Source: Zongyangia hominis
GTDB taxonomy: Bacteria; Bacillota; Clostridia; Oscillospirales; Ruminococcaceae
Length of the DNA stretch: 64,000 nucleotides
Direction of reading: 5' to 3'
Assembly (NCBI RefSeq): GCF_014385095.1
Contig: NZ_JACRTC010000001.1
Span: 558,001-622,000 of the forward strand
Part shown: piece by piece, positions 25,487 to 35,484 of the stretch
Position numbering within the stretch: the first letter of the stretch is position 1
Layout: each line of letters opens with the position of its first letter
Position numbers and translations under genes: made by a program
Notes under the pieces: model-generated
What the model saw: the letters and a program-made list of their open reading frames with translations, nothing else
The model's database searches: none
What the model was told of the DNA's origin: nothing

Positions 25487-25523
25487 AAAACAGCCGCTTG
25501 CAGTTTGCAAGCGGCTGTTTTTA
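25487..25523. terminator. Terminator of the ROK gene
   Basis: A perfect 14-bp stem (25489-25502 with 25506-25519) with A-run and T-run on its two sides can serve either strand; the minus-strand ROK gene ends 17 bp away. Confidence 0.92.
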
Positions 25524-25539
25524 TCTTTTATCGAAAGTA

Positions 25540-26730
25540 TTATTGGGCGCGCAGGTTATTTTCCATCACCAGCGCCGCCGTACCGATATAATCGGCGTTA
25601 TTGAGGAAACGGGAGGTGAGAATGTCGATCTTAGGCCGCACGTCATTGGCCCAAAGGTGCTCCATCACTTCCTTACGAACTTCGTTAACCACCATGTCCT
25701 GGATGGTCCAAAGGTCGCCGCCGATGAAAATGCACTGGGGGTCAAAGAAAGCAATGATATTGGTCAGTCCAATGGCCAGATAGTGGCACATCCGTTTGAC
25801 CGCTTGTACACAAATTTCGTCGCCGCTTTCCACCTTATCTAAAAAGCTCAACCAGGTCAGGGACGGGTCCGCGCCGTTGTCTTTCGCCCAGTGGAGCACC
25901 GCACGGGTGCTGCAATAACGCTCGAGGCAGCCACGCTGCCCACACTCGCAAGGGATGCCATCGGGCTCGACGATGGAGTGGCCAAAGGAACCCGCCATAC
26001 CCGCCGCGCCGCTGTACAGCTTCCGGTCGATGATCATACCGCCACCAACACCGGGCTGGATATCGACAAAGAAGAAATAATCGTAGTTTTGGGCATTTCC
26101 GAAGTACATCTCCGCCAAGGCCGAAACCTTGGTGTCTTCCGCCAGGTAGACCGGAAGGTCATAACGCTCTTTGAGCCGCTCGACAATGGGGACGTCATGA
26201 ATGCCGTAAAAGGCGGGCGGGGAATAAATGACCCCGTCCATCACTGAGATCGGGCCGATGCTGGACACGCCGATGCCCCAAACTTTGGGGGACCCGCTGG
26301 TTTTGAGGATGGAGTCGCACAGCACATAAACCGCCTTCATAAAGTCTTCCGCGTTGGAGATCTTGCCCATGGGAAAGCTGTTGGAAACCACCACATTGCC
26401 CCGTAGGTCGATGATACCCGCTCGGACATAGTCCCGGTCGATATTGATTCCTAAGGTGAGCAGGGAATCCGCCACAATATCCAAAAGAATGGGCCTACGT
26501 CCGGAGGAACCCTGATTCTGCGACAGCCCACACTCGTAGACGATGCCTTTCTCAATATACTCATTGACCAGCGCCGTCACCGTCATCTTGCTCAGCCCTG
26601 TCTTTTCACTCAAGCTGATTCTGGAGATCGGTCCCTGGGTTGCAATCATTTTTAACAGCAGGAACTTATTGGTTCCATTCATGTTCTGATGATTAACGCC
26701 TTTCAATTTCTTTTCCCCCGCCTTTCCCAT
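25540..26730 (-). CDS. ROK family transcriptional regulator (NagC/XylR type)
   Basis: A sugar-responsive repressor of 396 residues: an N-terminal winged helix (ISRISLSEKTGLSKMTVT, about 35-52) followed by the ROK sugar-kinase-like domain with the zinc motif CECGQRGCLE near residue 260 and GGDLW towards the end. The sugar-kinase domain likely binds an effector sugar rather than phosphorylating it, as is usual when the DNA-binding domain is present. Its promoter has repeated TTATTTCAC sequences, and a small sugar operon lies just upstream on the same strand. Regulation of that operon is inference. Confidence 0.93.
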   Translation of the reverse strand: MGKAGEKKLKGVNHQNMNGTNKFLLLKMIATQGPISRISLSEKTGLSKMTVTALVNEYIEKGIVYECGLSQNQGSSGRRPILLDIVADSLLTLGINIDRDYVRAGIIDLRGNVVVSNSFPMGKISNAEDFMKAVYVLCDSILKTSGSPKVWGIGVSSIGPISVMDGVIYSPPAFYGIHDVPIVERLKERYDLPVYLAEDTKVSALAEMYFGNAQNYDYFFFVDIQPGVGGGMIIDRKLYSGAAGMAGSFGHSIVEPDGIPCECGQRGCLERYCSTRAVLHWAKDNGADPSLTWLSFLDKVESGDEICVQAVKRMCHYLAIGLTNIIAFFDPQCIFIGGDLWTIQDMVVNEVRKEVMEHLWANDVRPKIDILTSRFLNNADYIGTAALVMENNLRAQ

Positions 26731-26748
26731 TCTTTTCCTATGCCAAAC

Positions 26749-26821
26749 ATTCTACCACATTTATTTCACTTAAACAATCACGTATCCTTTGATTTTTATA
26801 GTATTTCCCCACTTATTTCAC
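26749..26821 (-). promoter_or_regulatory. Promoter of the ROK gene with two TTATTTCAC repeats
   Basis: TTGTTT (26772-26777), 17 bp and TAGAAT (26749-26754). TTATTTCAC (plus-strand reading) occurs at 26761-26769 inside the spacer and again at 26813-26821, 52 bp or five helical turns away, resembling the AT-rich half-sites bound by NagC/Mlc-type ROK repressors. Confidence 0.5.
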
Positions 26822-26956
26822 ATTTTCCGACAGATATTTCAAAAATGGCACTTACTGTTATCTTCCAAATCGGGTGTCGCACTACAATCCACATGCAGTA
26901 TATTTCTATGATCTTACAGGTGTTTTTTCACCCTACTTTTAAGCGCATAGACGAAT

Positions 26957-26989
26957 ACAAAAGCGCAGCCCGCTCTGCGGGCCGCGCTT
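26957..26989 (-). terminator. Terminator after the PfkB kinase gene
   Basis: GCGCGGCCCGC pairs with GCGGGCTGCGC around a 3-nt loop, followed by TTTTGTATT on the minus strand. Confidence 0.85.
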
Positions 26990-27002
26990 ACTATCAAAAG
27001 TC

Positions 27003-27917
27003 TTACTGCACTTCACCCAGCTCCGCCAGTGTAGGCATGGCGGGCTGCGCGCCAATCTTGGTGACCGTCACCTGGGAGACACGGCTTGCATAGGTACAAG
27101 CCTCCTTGTTGGACTTGCCCCGCACCTTCTGCACGGCAAAGGCGCCGATATAGGAGTCCCCTGCCCCGGTGGTCTCAATGACCTTGACCGAATTGTCCGC
27201 CGGGAAATAGGTCGTCCCCTCCGCCTCGCAGAGAAGGCTGCCGTATTTGCCCAGGGTGATGACCAGAGTCTCCCCCACTTTACTGAGCAGCTGCCGGTAA
27301 TTTGCCTCCGCCGAGGCTTTGTCCGAAATGGTCACCCCGGCATAGAAGGTGGATTCCGGCTCATTGACCACCAAGCAGTTGACCTTTTTGAGGACTTCTT
27401 CCCGGATGGGCTTGGCGGGCGCCGCGTTTAAAAGCACATACACGCCATATCCCGCCGCTTTTTCAATGATATATTCCACCACCGGCACCGGAATTTCCAG
27501 TTGGAGCACCACGGCAGCGCTCTTTTTGATCAGCTCATCCAGCGCGTCGATGTCCGCAGTGGTAAAGTCCCCATTGGCACCCTCGGTGATGGTGGCGTGC
27601 ACCGAACCATCGGTGAGGGCGTTGACCGACGCAAAGCCCGTGCTCCGCTCGCTTTTGGCCACATAGGTGGTGTCCACCCCGAATTTGTTAAGTTCTCCAC
27701 GCAAAAACTCACCGAAGGAGTCCTCGCCGGTCTTTGCGACCATGTAGGTCTTGACCCCAAGCTTGGCGCACTGCACCGCCTGGTTGGCCCCCTTGCCGCC
27801 TCCGCAGAAGGACACGCTGTCGGCGGTGTAGGTTTCCCCCTTCATGGGCAGGCGCTGCTGCTTAAAGAGCACGTCATAATTCATGCTGCCGATGACAACA
27901 ATATAAGCTTCGTCCAT
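27003..27917 (-). CDS. PfkB family carbohydrate kinase (ribokinase-like)
   Basis: Phosphorylates a sugar or nucleoside with ATP; 304 residues, the usual ribokinase length. The N-terminal GGGKGANQAVQ motif is the sugar-binding signature, NAAPAKP and NEPE are typical of ribokinase, and TTGAGDSYIGAF contains the catalytic aspartate and anion hole. The start lies behind AGGAGGAATT. It is 22 nt after the isomerase/epimerase gene, so the pair forms an operon that converts and phosphorylates a sugar. No transporter gene is adjacent, so the actual substrate remains open. Confidence 0.9.
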   Translation of the reverse strand: MDEAYIVVIGSMNYDVLFKQQRLPMKGETYTADSVSFCGGGKGANQAVQCAKLGVKTYMVAKTGEDSFGEFLRGELNKFGVDTTYVAKSERSTGFASVNALTDGSVHATITEGANGDFTTADIDALDELIKKSAAVVLQLEIPVPVVEYIIEKAAGYGVYVLLNAAPAKPIREEVLKKVNCLVVNEPESTFYAGVTISDKASAEANYRQLLSKVGETLVITLGKYGSLLCEAEGTTYFPADNSVKVIETTGAGDSYIGAFAVQKVRGKSNKEACTYASRVSQVTVTKIGAQPAMPTLAELGEVQ

Positions 27918-27939
27918 GGTAATTCCTCCTGACCGCGGA

Positions 27940-28860
27940 TTAGAGCAGTTTTAAGAACATTTTTTGCACTTCCACCGCGCTGTTTTGCGAGATAACCCGT
28001 CCCATTTCCTCCACGCCAATTTTGTCCACCAGCTCTTCCAGCTTCCGGCACATGGCGATATTGGCGGCGCATTCCTCCACAGCGCTCTCCCGCTTGGGGA
28101 AGGTGTCGAAGTAGATGGCGCCCTGAAAGTCATATTTTTTCAGATAGTACATAAATTCCAGCGACTTCCAGAGGTTGACCGAACCCACCATCAGGCCGTC
28201 GTCGGTGCGCCCCTCCCCGTCGTTGAGGTGGACGTTAAAGAGCTTGTCGTCCTCCAAGAGCAGGGCCGCGGCAAAGGCCGGATTTTCGCTCTTCATGAGC
28301 ATATGACAGAAGTCCAGGGTGACGCCCAGGTTTTTCTTATCCACGGCGCTTACCATGGCCATGGTGGTGCCGAAGCTGTCGATCATGGCGTGAACCCGCT
28401 CTTCATAGGGCTTATATTCGATGCTGATGGGCAGATCGGTGTCGTCGCAGATTTCTTTGAAACACTGAATGGCCTGGTTCCACGCTTTGACATAATCCAT
28501 CTGGAAGGAATAGTCAAAGCCGTCGAAGCCCAGCCAGACGATGATCTGTGCGCCGTCCATCTCCTTGCAGACCTTGGCGGCCTCCTTGCACAGCGCCACG
28601 GCCTTCCGGGAAATCTCGATGTCCGCGTTGCCGAACTCGCCGTTTAAATAAATGTCGCGAAAGCGCATGTTGATGGCGTTGAGCTTGAGCCCCTGTTTGT
28701 CCATCTCCGCCTTGACCTGTTGGGGGGTGTATTCTTTAAAATGCTCAGGATAATTGAGATCCACATAATCGACCCCATCCACCGAAGCGATCCTCTTTAC
28801 CGCCTCGAGCACGGAAATTTTATCCCGCAAAAATGAATTGACTCTGGTAGCGTATTTCAA
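27940..28860 (-). CDS. Sugar phosphate isomerase/epimerase (xylose isomerase-like TIM barrel)
   Basis: A 306-residue protein of the AP-endonuclease-2/xylose-isomerase-like TIM-barrel family that acts on sugars or polyols with a divalent metal. VDYVDLNYPEHF opens the barrel; SIEYKPYEER, GVTLDFCHML and FNVHLNDGEG give the metal-binding Glu, Asp and His positions. The start is probably TTG 28860, right after AAGGGAAGGAGTGAGCGG; the ATG at 28890 lies almost on the promoter -10 and is unlikely. It is first gene of the operon with the PfkB kinase. Confidence 0.85.
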   Translation of the reverse strand: MKYATRVNSFLRDKISVLEAVKRIASVDGVDYVDLNYPEHFKEYTPQQVKAEMDKQGLKLNAINMRFRDIYLNGEFGNADIEISRKAVALCKEAAKVCKEMDGAQIIVWLGFDGFDYSFQMDYVKAWNQAIQCFKEICDDTDLPISIEYKPYEERVHAMIDSFGTTMAMVSAVDKKNLGVTLDFCHMLMKSENPAFAAALLLEDDKLFNVHLNDGEGRTDDGLMVGSVNLWKSLEFMYYLKKYDFQGAIYFDTFPKRESAVEECAANIAMCRKLEELVDKIGVEEMGRVISQNSAVEVQKMFLKLL

Positions 28861-28890
28861 ACCGCTCACTCCTTCCCTTTGTTCCCTCAT

Positions 28891-28971
28891 ATTTTATCAC
28901 AAATCGCTCATTCTTTGGTGATATTCTTGTATTCTCGGATGAAAAATAGCGATATCACCAACATATCACCA
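28891..28971 (-). promoter_or_regulatory. Promoter and candidate operators of the sugar operon
   Basis: TAAAAT -10 (28891-28896) with a weak ACCAAA -35 (28914-28919). The element ATATCACCA(A) occurs three times: 28963-28971 and 28952-28961 in direct orientation 11 bp apart, and inverted at 28915-28924 overlapping the -35. The arrangement suggests cooperative repressor or activator binding. Confidence 0.6.
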
Positions 28972-28996
28972 TTCGTTTTATGATTTTTGTGGCATT

Positions 28997-29018
28997 GCGC
29001 CGCTAAAAGGAGCGGCGC
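28997..29018 (-). terminator. Hairpin after polC
   Basis: GCGCCGCT pairs with AGCGGCGC immediately after the polC stop; a U-tract is nearly absent, so termination may be weak. Confidence 0.5.
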
Positions 29019-29023
29019 TTTCA

Positions 29024-32000
29024 TTAAAACAAGGTGGTCTGGCTGCTTTCGGGCAGTTCCCCCATGGCGCCGGCGTTTTTGAGAAGCTCCACCACGGCCT
29101 TGGAGACGCCCGACCGGGAGCCCACCTCGTCCATGGAGATATAGGGCCCCTGCCGGGAAGCTTCCTGGAGGCTGCGGGCCGCCGCCTCCCCCAGCCCCTT
29201 GAGGGCGGTGAAGGGCAGGCGCAGCCTGCCGTCCTCGGGCACGTAGCGGGTGGCGTCGGATTGGTAGAGATCCACGGGCAAAAACTCCAGGCCCCGGGCC
29301 AGCATCTCATTGACCACCTGCAAGGTGGAAAGCTGGTCCTCCTCCTTGGCCGAGCGGTCGTTGCCCTTGGCTTTGAGCTCGTCCATCCGCACCTTGACAA
29401 GCCCCCTGCCCTTGATGGCGCTCTCGGCGTCGAAGTCCCCGCCGCGGACGGTGAAGAAGGCCGCGTAGTATGCCAGCGGATGGTAAATCTTATACCAGCC
29501 CAGCCGGATGGCCGCGATGACGTAGGCCGCCGCGTGGGCCTTGGGGAACATGTACTTGATTTTCAGACAACTGTCGATGTACCACTCAGGCACGCCGTGC
29601 TCCCGCATGGCATCCATGTGCTCCTTGGTCAGCAGCTTGGGCGCCTTTCCCTTTCGGGTGATCTCCATGATCTTGAAGGCCATATTGGGGTCGAGGCCCT
29701 TGTGCATCAGATAGACCATGATGGAATCACGGGTCCCGATGACCTCGGAAATGGTGCAGACCTTGTTTTTAATCAGCTCCTGGGCGTTGCCCAGCCACAC
29801 GTCGGTGCCGTGGGAAAGGCCGGAAATCTGGAGCAAATCGGAGAAGGTCTTGGGCTGGGACTCAATGAGCATCCCGCGGACGAAGTTGGTGCCCATCTCG
29901 GGCAGGGACAGGGAACCCGTCTCGCAGTCGATGTCTTCCTTTTTTACCCCCAAAGCGTCGGGAGAGGTGAAGAGACTGTACACCTTGGTGTCGTTCATGG
30001 GAACGTCCATCACCGAAATGCCGGTCAAATCCTCCAAATGCTTATAGAGGGTGGGCACATCGTGTCCGAGAATGTCCAGTTTTAGGATGGTGTCGTGGAG
30101 GGAGTGGAAGTCGAAATGGGTGGTGACCACGTCCGAGTCGGTGGAATCCGCCGGGTGCTGCACCGGCGTGAAGTCGTAGACCTCATATTCGTTGGGCACG
30201 ACCACCATGCCGCCGGGGTGCTGCCCGGTGGTCCGCTTGACCCCGGTGCAGCCCTGGGCCAAACGCAGCTCCTCCGCCCGGTGGACGATCTGTCCCCGCT
30301 CCTCCAAATACTTTTTCACATAGCCGTAGGCGGTCTTTTCCGCCACCGAAGAGATGGTGCCGGCCTTGAAGACGTGGGACTGGCCGAAGAGCTCCTCGGT
30401 GTATTTGTGGGCGTTCCCCTGGTATTCGCCGGAGAAGTTGAGGTCGATATCCGGCGCCTTGTCGCCGTTAAAGCCAAGGAAGGTCTCAAACGGGATGTCG
30501 TGGCCGTCCTGCTTGTAATCCGCCCCGCAGTTGGGGCACTTTTTGTCCGGCAAATCGAAGCCGGAGCCCACGCTGCCGTCGGTGATAAACTCGCTGTGCT
30601 TGCAGTTGGGGCAGATGTAGTGGGGCGGCAGGGGGTTGACCTCCGAGATGCCGGCCATGGTGGCCACAAAGGAGGAGCCGACGGATCCACGGGAGCCCAC
30701 CAGATAGCCGTCGCTCTCGCTCTTAGCCACCAGCTTCTGGGCGATGATGTAGAGCACCGAGAAGCCGTGCTTGATGATGGAGCCAAGCTCCCGGTCCAGA
30801 CGGTTTTTGACGATGTCGGGGAGCTCTTCCCCGTAGACCTCCCTCGCCCGGTTCCAGGTGATGCGCTGCAAATCCTCCTCCGCCCCCTCGATGGTGGGGG
30901 TGTAGGTGCCGTCGGGGATGGGCTTGATGATCTCCACCATGTCGGCGATCTTGTTGGGGTTGGTCACGACCACCTCATAGGCCTTCTCCTTACCCAGGTA
31001 GCTGAACTCTTCCAGCATTTCGTCGGTGGTTTTCAGGTAGAGCGGCGCCTGCTGATCGGCGTCTTTAAAGCCCTGGCCCGCCATCAGCACCGCCCGGAAC
31101 TTGGCGTCCCGCTCGTCCAAGAAGTGGACGTCGCCGGTGGCCACCACCGGACGGTGGACCTTGTCCGCCACCCGGATCAGGAGGCGGTTGAGGTTTTTGA
31201 GCTCCTCCTCGGAGTTTACCATCCCTTCCCGCAGCATGAAGGCGTTGTTGCCCAGAGGCTGAATTTCGATGTAGTCGTAGAATTTGGCGATGTCGCAGAG
31301 CTCCCCGAAGCTCTTCCCGGCAAAGGCGGCCCTGTAAAGTTCTCCCGCTTCACAGGCTGAACCGATGATCAGTCCTTCCCGGTATTTGATGAGCTCGCTC
31401 TTGGGCACCCGCGGCCGCTTATAAAAGTAGTTGAGGTGGCCCAGGGAGACCAAGCGGTACAGGTTTTTAAGCCCCGTCAGGTTCTTGACGAGCAGTATCT
31501 GGTGATAGCTGGGCAGCTTTTTGGGGTCGCCGCCGCCCAAAGCCGTGTTGATCTGGCTGATCGTCTCCACATGCAGCTCCTCCCGGAGCCTTTCGGAGAC
31601 GATGCGGAAGATATCGGCCAGCACCTTGGCGTCGTCGCTGGCCCGGTGATGGTTAAACGGCGGCAGCTTTAAATAAGAGGCCACCGTGTTAAGCTTGTGG
31701 TTCTTCATCTCCGGATAGAGGGTCCGGACGATGGGCACCGTGTCGATGGCGGCGTTGGAAAAATCCAAATGATGCCGTCCCGCCACCGCCCGGATAAAGC
31801 CGGTGTCAAAGGGGGCGTTGTGGGCCACAAGCGCCCGCCCCTCAGCAAAGTCTAAAAAGGCCTGCACCGCGTCCTTTTCACTGGGCGCGCCTTTGACCAT
31901 CTCGTCGGTGATGCCGGTGAGCTCGGTAATTTTGGGCGGAATGGGGCGCTCTGGGTCCACAAAGGTGTCGAAGGTGTCCACGATCTCCCCGTTTGTGACC

Positions 32001-33340
32001 TTGACCGCGCCGATCTCGGTGATGCGCTCTGATTTGGCCGAAAGGCCGGTGGTCTCGATGTCGAAGACCACATAGGTGTCGTCGAGGCGGTCGTCGCATT
32101 GGCCGCTGACCGCCGCCACCATGTCGTTGACGAAGTAGTCCTCCACGCCGTAGATGATTTTAAATTCCCCGCCCTTGGCCCGGATGGCGTTGACGGCGTT
32201 CATGGCGTCGGGGAAGCCCTGCACCACGCCGTGGTCGGTGATGGCCAGGGCCTTGTGGCCCCAGGAGAAGGCCCGCTTGACCAGCGTTCCCGCGTCGGTG
32301 AGGCCGTCCATGGCCGACATGTTGGTGTGGCAGTGGAGCTCCACCCGCTTTTCCTCCCCCAGGTCCTTGCGCTCGATGAGCTGGACGGTGGAGATGTCAT
32401 AGGGGCGGATGGTGACCTCCCGGTCATATTTGTCGTACCCCGCCTCGCCCCGGGCGATGATGGCCTGTCCCTCTTTGAGGGCGTCGATGGTGTCCGACTC
32501 CTTGGCGTCCATGATCATTTTGAGGGTGTTGGAGGAGGTGGAATCGGTGATATTGAGGGAAAAAATGTGCTTGCTGCCGTCCCGGCTCTCCCGCCGCTCC
32601 TTGGAGAAGATCTCGCCCCAGACGACCACCCGGCCGCTCTCCATGTTCACTTCCGACAAAGGGATGGGACGCTGGCGGATGGCCTTGCCGTAGATGACCG
32701 CGATGCTCCCCTCCACAAAGGGCAGGCCCTCGGTATCAAAGGCCGCCTTCTGGGTTCTGCGCTTGGGCGGCTCGACGGCCGCCTTGCTGCGCTCTTGGGC
32801 CTGCACTTGTTCTATCGCCTTAATGTTTTCAAAGGCGGACTTATATTCCTCGCTTTCGCTGTCGAGGCTGAGCACCCCGTCAAACCGGACGCCGGCTTCC
32901 AGCGAGAAGCGCTCCCGGATGATCTCTTTGAGCTTTTGTTCACAGTTGGCGGCTTTGATGAAGTCGTATCCCCCGTGAGCCAGGGTGATGGAAAAAACGC
33001 CGTCCTCAAACTTGGCGACAGCGTCGTCAAAAAAGCCGTTGACCATGACGGCTTTCTCCCGCAGCTCCTCCACCAGCATAGACAGGCACCCGGCACAGAA
33101 GCATTCCTTGGGATAAACGGTATGTATCTTCACTTTTTTAACGGCCAGGGGCTTTTCCAGCGCCTTTTCCACGCCGTAAAGGACCCGCCGGTCCACGAGC
33201 TTTTCAAACCATCCCACAATCTCGATTGTTCTGTTATTGTAGTCCATGTGAAGGTTTAAAATTTTCGATTGCTCCGGCAGGGCGCTCATCTTATCCCCGA
33301 TCATCGCGCCAAACAGCTGCTTAAACGTCTTTTCCGCCAA
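29024..33340 (-). CDS. polC: DNA polymerase III alpha subunit, PolC type
   Basis: Replicative polymerase of low-G+C Gram-positives, 1438 residues. Domains in order: N-terminal region, OB fold ([14 protein letters not shown], about 225), PHP domain ([15 protein letters not shown], about 335), the inserted DEDD proofreading exonuclease ([23 protein letters not shown], about 420 on), the second PHP part, then the palm/fingers with the zinc-binding CPNCKHSE and CPNCGADY, and [12 protein letters not shown] carrying catalytic aspartates. The start is TTG at 33340 behind AAGGGG. It is the last gene of the isoprenoid/cell-envelope block, 18 nt after ispG. Confidence 0.97.
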   Translation of the reverse strand: MAEKTFKQLFGAMIGDKMSALPEQSKILNLHMDYNNRTIEIVGWFEKLVDRRVLYGVEKALEKPLAVKKVKIHTVYPKECFCAGCLSMLVEELREKAVMVNGFFDDAVAKFEDGVFSITLAHGGYDFIKAANCEQKLKEIIRERFSLEAGVRFDGVLSLDSESEEYKSAFENIKAIEQVQAQERSKAAVEPPKRRTQKAAFDTEGLPFVEGSIAVIYGKAIRQRPIPLSEVNMESGRVVVWGEIFSKERRESRDGSKHIFSLNITDSTSSNTLKMIMDAKESDTIDALKEGQAIIARGEAGYDKYDREVTIRPYDISTVQLIERKDLGEEKRVELHCHTNMSAMDGLTDAGTLVKRAFSWGHKALAITDHGVVQGFPDAMNAVNAIRAKGGEFKIIYGVEDYFVNDMVAAVSGQCDDRLDDTYVVFDIETTGLSAKSERITEIGAVKVTNGEIVDTFDTFVDPERPIPPKITELTGITDEMVKGAPSEKDAVQAFLDFAEGRALVAHNAPFDTGFIRAVAGRHHLDFSNAAIDTVPIVRTLYPEMKNHKLNTVASYLKLPPFNHHRASDDAKVLADIFRIVSERLREELHVETISQINTALGGGDPKKLPSYHQILLVKNLTGLKNLYRLVSLGHLNYFYKRPRVPKSELIKYREGLIIGSACEAGELYRAAFAGKSFGELCDIAKFYDYIEIQPLGNNAFMLREGMVNSEEELKNLNRLLIRVADKVHRPVVATGDVHFLDERDAKFRAVLMAGQGFKDADQQAPLYLKTTDEMLEEFSYLGKEKAYEVVVTNPNKIADMVEIIKPIPDGTYTPTIEGAEEDLQRITWNRAREVYGEELPDIVKNRLDRELGSIIKHGFSVLYIIAQKLVAKSESDGYLVGSRGSVGSSFVATMAGISEVNPLPPHYICPNCKHSEFITDGSVGSGFDLPDKKCPNCGADYKQDGHDIPFETFLGFNGDKAPDIDLNFSGEYQGNAHKYTEELFGQSHVFKAGTISSVAEKTAYGYVKKYLEERGQIVHRAEELRLAQGCTGVKRTTGQHPGGMVVVPNEYEVYDFTPVQHPADSTDSDVVTTHFDFHSLHDTILKLDILGHDVPTLYKHLEDLTGISVMDVPMNDTKVYSLFTSPDALGVKKEDIDCETGSLSLPEMGTNFVRGMLIESQPKTFSDLLQISGLSHGTDVWLGNAQELIKNKVCTISEVIGTRDSIMVYLMHKGLDPNMAFKIMEITRKGKAPKLLTKEHMDAMREHGVPEWYIDSCLKIKYMFPKAHAAAYVIAAIRLGWYKIYHPLAYYAAFFTVRGGDFDAESAIKGRGLVKVRMDELKAKGNDRSAKEEDQLSTLQVVNEMLARGLEFLPVDLYQSDATRYVPEDGRLRLPFTALKGLGEAAARSLQEASRQGPYISMDEVGSRSGVSKAVVELLKNAGAMGELPESSQTTLF

Positions 33341-33358
33341 TGTTCTTCCCCTTTAGCT

Positions 33359-34411
33359 TTATAGCTTTTCAATTTCCGCCAGAAGCTCCTGGAGGATGTT
33401 TTCCTCCGGGATTTTCCGCAGAATTTGTCCCTTTTTAAACAGCACCGCGCAGCCGTCGCCCCCGGCGACGCCGATGTCCGCCTGGGAGGCCTCGCCCGGC
33501 CCGTTGACCACACAGCCCATCACCGCCACGGTCAGCGGCTTTTCCACGCCCCGCAGCGCCTCCTCCACCTGCCCCGCCAGCTCGATAAGATTGATGCGGG
33601 TTCTCCCGCAGGTGGGGCAGGACACCAGGGTGACGCCCTTCCGGTAGTAACCGATGCTGCGCAGGATGTTTTGCGCCGCCCGGATTTCTTCCACCGGGTC
33701 GTCGGTGAGGGAAACCCGGATGGTGTCGCCGATGCCGCGGGTGAGAAGGCTGCCGATGCCCACGGCCGACTTGACGACGCCCATCTCCTTGGTCCCCGCT
33801 TCGGTGACCCCCAGATGGAGCGGATAGTCGCAAAGGCGCGCGATCTTTTCATAGGCCTCGATCATGTCCACCACATTGGAGGACTTAAGGGAGAGCACAA
33901 TATCGGTAAAATCATATTTTTCCAAGAGAGAGCAGTGATACCGGGCGCTTTCCACCATGGCGTCGGGGGTGGGGCCTCCGTGTTTGGCCAAAATTTCCCG
34001 CTCGATGGAGCCGGAATTGACTCCGATGCGGATGGGAACGCCCGCGCTCTTGCAGGCCTCAGCCACCGCCTTGACCCGGTCTTCCCCACCGATGTTGCCG
34101 GGATTGATGCGCACCTTATCCACCCCGGCTTCCACCGATTCCAGGGCCAGCCGGTAGTCGAAGTGGATGTCGGCCACCACCGGCAGCCCCACCCGGCGTT
34201 TGAGTTCCCCGATGAGTTTCACCGCGTCGTGGTCGGGCACGGCGATGCGGATGATTTGACACCCGGCCTCTTTGAGCTTTATTGCCTGGGAAATATTCCC
34301 ATTCAAGTCGTAGGAGGGGGCGCTCAGCATGGACTGGATGACCACCGGCGCTTCGGAACCGATGATGACGTCCCCCACCCGGACGCTCCGGGTTTTTCGC
34401 CGCTCGATCAT
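33359..34411 (-). CDS. ispG: 4-hydroxy-3-methylbut-2-enyl diphosphate synthase (flavodoxin)
   Basis: Fe-S enzyme of the MEP isoprenoid pathway that reduces MEcPP to HMBPP. 350 residues from ATG 34411 (GGGGG upstream), normal for the short bacterial form. The [4Fe-4S] cysteines are in VSCPTCGRTRINL and AVMGCVVNGPGEA. The start lies five bases past the rseP stop. It shares the transcript with dxr, so two MEP steps are co-encoded. Confidence 0.97.
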   Translation of the reverse strand: MIERRKTRSVRVGDVIIGSEAPVVIQSMLSAPSYDLNGNISQAIKLKEAGCQIIRIAVPDHDAVKLIGELKRRVGLPVVADIHFDYRLALESVEAGVDKVRINPGNIGGEDRVKAVAEACKSAGVPIRIGVNSGSIEREILAKHGGPTPDAMVESARYHCSLLEKYDFTDIVLSLKSSNVVDMIEAYEKIARLCDYPLHLGVTEAGTKEMGVVKSAVGIGSLLTRGIGDTIRVSLTDDPVEEIRAAQNILRSIGYYRKGVTLVSCPTCGRTRINLIELAGQVEEALRGVEKPLTVAVMGCVVNGPGEASQADIGVAGGDGCAVLFKKGQILRKIPEENILQELLAEIEKL

Positions 34412-34415
34412 ATTG

Positions 34416-35453
34416 CTACCCCCTGATGAGATTGAGAATGTCGTTAAAGGTGACGAAGACCATGAGCAGAATGAGCAGGATAAAGCCCGCCGCATGGACC
34501 CAGCCCTCGTACTTGGCAGGCACCGGCTTGCCCCGAATGCCCTCGATGATGATGAAGATGAGCCGTCCGCCGTCCAAAGCCGGTAAGGGCAACAGGTTAA
34601 AGACGCCCACGTTGACGGTGATGAAGGCCACCATCATAAGGAGAGAATCGATCCCCACGCTGGAAGCCTGGGCCAGCTCGTCGGCCACCCGGACCGGTCC
34701 GCCCAATTGGTTGAGGGAGAAGTTGCCGGTGACCAGGTCGATGAGGGAGCGCCAGACCACCTTGACGATGCCCCCCGTCCAGTAAAAGGACTTTTGGAGG
34801 GATTTTAAGAAGCTGTTGTCCTGCGAATAGACCTTAAAGTCGATATTGACAAATTTGTTGCCGTCGTCGTCCTGGGTCATGGCAAACTGGATGTTGGGAA
34901 TCTCCACCTTTTGTCCGTCCCGCTTGACCACCATATCCACACGGCCGTCGTGGTCGAGCATCAGCTCATAGATGATGTCCATGTCGATGTGAATGGAGGA
35001 GGAGTTTATTTTGACGATCTGATCCCCTTCCCTGAGCCCCGCAATCTGGGACTGGGAGCCCTCGTTAAACTGGGCCACGGTGGTGGTGCCCATGGTCTTG
35101 TTGGGAAAAGTGAGGCACATGAGGATAATGAGGCCCAAAATCAGGTTCATGACGGCGCCCGCCACCACGATGAGAAATTTCTGCCACCATTTTTTCTTAC
35201 TAAAGGCGCGCTCATCGTCGCTTTCCTCGTCCTCGCCCTCCATGCTCACATAGCCGCCCAGCGGAAACAGACGGATGGAATACCGGGTTTCGCCCCGGGT
35301 GAAGCCGAAGAGGGCCGGCCCCATGCCGAAGGAAAACTCATTGACTTTGACTTTATTTGCCTTGGCAACCAAAAAGTGTCCCAGCTCGTGAATGATGATA
35401 ATAGCGCCAAAGACCAGGATAGCGATGATGACGGTCACGATAATATTCGGCAT
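34416..35453 (-). CDS. rseP: RIP metalloprotease RseP (site-2 protease)
   Basis: An intramembrane zinc protease that cleaves anti-sigma factors and signal-peptide remnants. 345 residues: HELGH (22-26) in the first membrane helix, a PDZ domain in the middle (GLREGDQIVKIN), and PALDGGRLIFI, the LDG-type third zinc ligand, near the C-terminus with the last helices. Typical short Firmicutes form with one PDZ domain. It lies between dxr and ispG, its usual neighbours. Confidence 0.96.
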   Translation of the reverse strand: MPNIIVTVIIAILVFGAIIIIHELGHFLVAKANKVKVNEFSFGMGPALFGFTRGETRYSIRLFPLGGYVSMEGEDEESDDERAFSKKKWWQKFLIVVAGAVMNLILGLIILMCLTFPNKTMGTTTVAQFNEGSQSQIAGLREGDQIVKINSSSIHIDMDIIYELMLDHDGRVDMVVKRDGQKVEIPNIQFAMTQDDDGNKFVNIDFKVYSQDNSFLKSLQKSFYWTGGIVKVVWRSLIDLVTGNFSLNQLGGPVRVADELAQASSVGIDSLLMMVAFITVNVGVFNLLPLPALDGGRLIFIIIEGIRGKPVPAKYEGWVHAAGFILLILLMVFVTFNDILNLIRG

Positions 35454-35484
35454 GCGATCTTCCTTTCCAATCTATGAAACGTTG

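Noticed and set aside
28860..28890. ATG at 28890 as start of the isomerase gene
   Set aside because: It lies five bases from the -10 element; the TTG at 28860 has the ribosome binding site and family-like N-terminus.
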